Below, in pieces: positions 48,346-50,416 of a DNA stretch of 50,416 bases. The first letter of the stretch is position 1. Each line of letters begins with the position of its first letter. The stretch lies in the NCBI RefSeq assembly GCF_030696665.1, contig NZ_JAUYRV010000015.1, forward strand, positions 1 through 50,416. The letters run 5' to 3'. Position numbers and translations under genes: made by a program. Below the pieces are notes generated by a model. The model was not told where the DNA came from. It worked only from the letters and a program-made list of their open reading frames with translations, and did no database searches. The DNA is from Novosphingobium sp. GTDB lineage: Bacteria > Pseudomonadota > Alphaproteobacteria > Sphingomonadales > Sphingomonadaceae.

Positions 48346-48543
48346 ATGACGCAATATCGCTTCGTTACCCCGCACCGCACTGGCAAGTGGTACCCCGATC
48401 TCCTCACCGCCCAGCAACAGGCTTTCGCCATCGGCGCGGGCTTTTATGACCAGCGGAGCGGGCTATTCTATCCCTACAAGGATACGCGGCTGGAAATCGA
48501 CGGGGCGCTGGTGAACGGACCGCCTGAAGGCATCGCCGCCTAG
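48346..48543 (+). CDS. Short hypothetical protein between rpsD and tgt
   Basis: This is a 65-residue product, [27 protein letters not shown] onward, rich in Tyr and Gly. It has no signal peptide or membrane helix and no family I recognise. The ATG at 48346 has GGCAGGG just upstream. Its stop codon region overlaps the 3' end of tgt on the other strand by four bases. Codon use looks normal for the window, which favours a real gene. Confidence 0.6.
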   Translation: MTQYRFVTPHRTGKWYPDLLTAQQQAFAIGAGFYDQRSGLFYPYKDTRLEIDGALVNGPPEGIAA

Positions 48544-49664
48544 CGCGCGAAGTAATCCCGCCGGAAATCCGCAGCAAATGCCGCAAAACGTCCTTCGCTG
48601 ATCGCAGCGCGCATCCCGGCCATCAGTTGCTGGTAAAACCACAGGTTATGCTCGGTCAGCAGCATCGCCCCCAGCATCTCGCCCGACTTGTGCAAGTGAT
48701 GCAGATAGGCCCTGCTATACTTGGTGCAGACCGGGCAGGGACAGCGGTCGCTCAGCGGCCCGGTACCCTCGGCATGGCGGGCATTGCGCATGTTAAGCGG
48801 CCCGTTCCACGTAAACGCCTGACCATTGCGGCCAGACCGCGTGGGCAAAACGCAGTCGAACATATCGACGCCGCGCTCCACCGCGCCCACCAGATCATCG
48901 GGCTTGCCCACGCCCATCAGATAGCGCGGGCGGTCTGCGGGCAATTGCTGCGGCGCAAAGTCCAGCGTGGCAAACATCGCCTCCTGCCCCTCGCCCACTG
49001 CCAGCCCGCCGATGGCATAGCCATCAAAGCCAACGTCGATCAGCGCATCCGCACTCGTCTTGCGCAGGCCTTCGTCCAGCGCGCCCTGCTGGATGCCGAA
49101 CAGCGCAGAACTCTCGGCATGTTCGCCACCCGCGTCAAACGCATCACGGCTGCGCCGCGCCCAGCGCATCGACATTTCCATCGACTTTGCGATCACATCG
49201 CGTGGCTGATCTGCGCGCGGACATTCGTCAAAGCACATGACGATATCTGACCCCAGCAACCGCTGAATTTCCATCGAACGCTCCGGGCTGAGCAGATGCC
49301 GCGACCCGTCGAGGTGGCTGGCAAAGGTCACGCCCTCCTCGGTAATCTTGCGCAGATCGGACAGGCTCATCACCTGATAGCCACCACTGTCCGTCAGGAT
49401 TGGCCGGTCCCAGCCACCGAACTTGTGCAAGCCGCCCAACCGCGCCACCCGCTCGGCACCCGGGCGCAGCATCAAATGGTAGGTGTTGCCCAGAATGATG
49501 TCCGCGCCACTTGCGCGCACGTCTTCCATCTTCATCGCCTTGACCGTCGCCGCGGTGCCCACCGGCATGAAGGCAGGTGTGCGAATGTCCCCGCGCTTCA
49601 TGCGGATCGTGCCGGTGCGGGCCTTGCCGTCGGTGGCGTGGATGTCGAAGGCAAAGCGGGTCAT
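48540..49664 (-). CDS. tgt: tRNA-guanine transglycosylase (queuine tRNA-ribosyltransferase)
   Basis: Tgt swaps guanine 34 for preQ1 in tRNAs with GUN anticodons, a step to queuosine. The 374-residue protein has the base-binding motif [24 protein letters not shown], the nucleophile-containing [17 protein letters not shown], and the zinc site [18 protein letters not shown]. Other queuosine genes are not in the window. It diverges from the TSUP permease gene. Confidence 0.97.
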   Translation of the reverse strand: MTRFAFDIHATDGKARTGTIRMKRGDIRTPAFMPVGTAATVKAMKMEDVRASGADIILGNTYHLMLRPGAERVARLGGLHKFGGWDRPILTDSGGYQVMSLSDLRKITEEGVTFASHLDGSRHLLSPERSMEIQRLLGSDIVMCFDECPRADQPRDVIAKSMEMSMRWARRSRDAFDAGGEHAESSALFGIQQGALDEGLRKTSADALIDVGFDGYAIGGLAVGEGQEAMFATLDFAPQQLPADRPRYLMGVGKPDDLVGAVERGVDMFDCVLPTRSGRNGQAFTWNGPLNMRNARHAEGTGPLSDRCPCPVCTKYSRAYLHHLHKSGEMLGAMLLTEHNLWFYQQLMAGMRAAISEGRFAAFAADFRRDYFAR

Positions 49665-49726
49665 CGTGCGGTTTCTCGGCCAAAAAGAGTGTTGCGGGCC
49701 TTAGGCGCAATCGCCATGACGCGCAA

Positions 49727-50383
49727 ATGCCCCATTTTTTGCTGATCGACCCGGTAACGCTCGACCTTTGGTTTTATCCGGCGCTGACGCTGGTGGCGGT
49801 GCTTTCGGGCTTTATCGACGCGGTAGCTGGCGGCGGCGGGCTGGTGATGATGCCGGTGCTGCTCTCCACCCCGCTGCCCCCGCACGTTGTGTTGGGCACC
49901 AACAAGATCCAGTCGATGTGCGGCACCGGCATGGCGACGTGGCGCTATCACAAGGCCGGCTTGTTCAGCTTCCGCAAAAGCGCGCCGACGGCGGCGGTGG
50001 TCTTCGTTGGTGCGATGGCAGGATCGGTGGCAATTCAGCGACTTAGCGCCGATATTCTTAAACTGGTCGTCCCCGTGTTGCTGATCGCCGTCGCACTCTA
50101 CACCGTGCTGTCACGCGGCATGACCGACGAGGATCGCCACGCCCACCTCTCCGAAAGCGGCTACATGCCGGTCGGCGCGGGCGTTGCGTTCTATGACGGG
50201 TTCTTTGGTCCCGGCGCGGGGCAGTTCTTTGCCACCACGCTTGTCGGCCTGCGCGGACTGGGACTGACCCGGGCGACGGGGCTGACGAAGTACCTCAATG
50301 TCACCAGCAACGTGGCCAGCGTGATCGTGTTCTCCATCGGCGGTCAGGCGATGTGGGTGTTGGGTTTGTGCATGGCGTGTTGA
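49727..50383 (+). pseudogene. TSUP (TauE/SafE) permease, C-terminally truncated
   Basis: This is a 218-codon fragment of a TSUP-family anion permease. Visible are the first helix and signature GFIDAVAGGGGLVMMPVLL, LGTNKIQSMCGT, and the second repeat with FYDGFFGPGAGQFF and TKYLNVTSNVASVIVF. Family members run about 250-270 residues. Here the frame stops shortly after GGQAMWVLGLCMA, where the expected last one or two membrane helices are replaced by foreign sequence. I read the stop as created by an insertion at about 50378. The ATG at 49727 begins the conserved N-terminus. The remaining protein may be unstable. Confidence 0.7.
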
Positions 50384-50416
50384 GTTGCACTGAGAAGTGA
50401 CCCGGGATTTTCATTG
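50378..50416. mobile_element. Left end of a putative IS21-family insertion sequence
   Basis: The 39 bases from TGTTGAGTTGCACTGAGAAG onward, with GTGACCCGGG following, interrupt the permease frame. A terminal TGT followed by a TGAGAAGTGACCC-type block is characteristic of IS21-like ends as I remember them. Only the end is in the window, so transposase genes (istA/istB) and target duplication cannot be seen. The family call is tentative; that this is an insertion rather than simple decay is inferred from the abrupt loss of permease sequence. Confidence 0.45.

Overview
The window reads as chromosomal DNA from a GC-rich sphingomonad (Alphaproteobacteria, Sphingomonadales; most like Novosphingobium). 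The basis is the style of the housekeeping proteins, the gene order (mreBCD-mrdA-rodA, yqeY-dnaG-rpoD, glyA-nrdR-trmJ), a large TonB-dependent receptor, alphaproteobacterial general-stress promoter motifs, and intergenic inverted repeats of the kind common in this group. The species assignment is an inference; no rRNA or other species marker lies in the window.

Layout. 1-222: start of a gene that runs off the left edge (minus strand). 460-3580: secA and a small exported protein (minus). 3690-7264: argJ, an inositol-monophosphatase-family enzyme, rplY and pth (plus). 7372-9596: a sigma-54-type promoter driving a Gly/Thr-repeat PEP-CTERM protein, facing a TPR lipoprotein. 9691-13669: ychF, a MaoC-type hydratase, then a lipoprotein and mutL on the minus strand. 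13858-19632: the complete rod-shape operon. 19709-19921: two identical tRNA-Lys genes. 20017-26337: an ABM-domain protein, a TonB receptor, ribH, and a two-gene unit of unknown function (lipocalin-like protein plus phosphotransferase). 26497-31693: a small membrane protein, a winged-helix regulator, enolase, a four-gene membrane/stress cassette behind an EcfG-type promoter, a DUF4170 protein and greA. 31825-36820: carB and carA, with an unusual low-GC gene between them. 36981-41380: yqeY-dnaG-rpoD. 41494-43838: a DUF2059 protein and a flavin monooxygenase/DUF3237 pair. 44059-47276: rpiB, glyA, a small membrane protein, nrdR and a TrmJ-like methyltransferase. 47588-49664: rpsD, a short ORF and tgt. 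49727-50383: a TSUP permease that is cut short at what looks like the end of an IS21-type insertion sequence.

Most of the window is core metabolism and information processing. Four places stand out. First, a textbook -24/-12 promoter lies directly upstream of the PEP-CTERM repeat protein. Second, a protein with a papain-like Cys/His/Asp arrangement is inserted between carA and carB, with stop/start overlaps on both sides and clearly lower GC. Third, a cassette of four small membrane-associated proteins has a perfectly spaced GGAAC-N16-CGTT promoter, which suggests general-stress control. Fourth, the permease at the right edge is disrupted. No CRISPR array, phage, toxin-antitoxin module or rRNA was seen. 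All calls come from reading the sequence; no database search was run.
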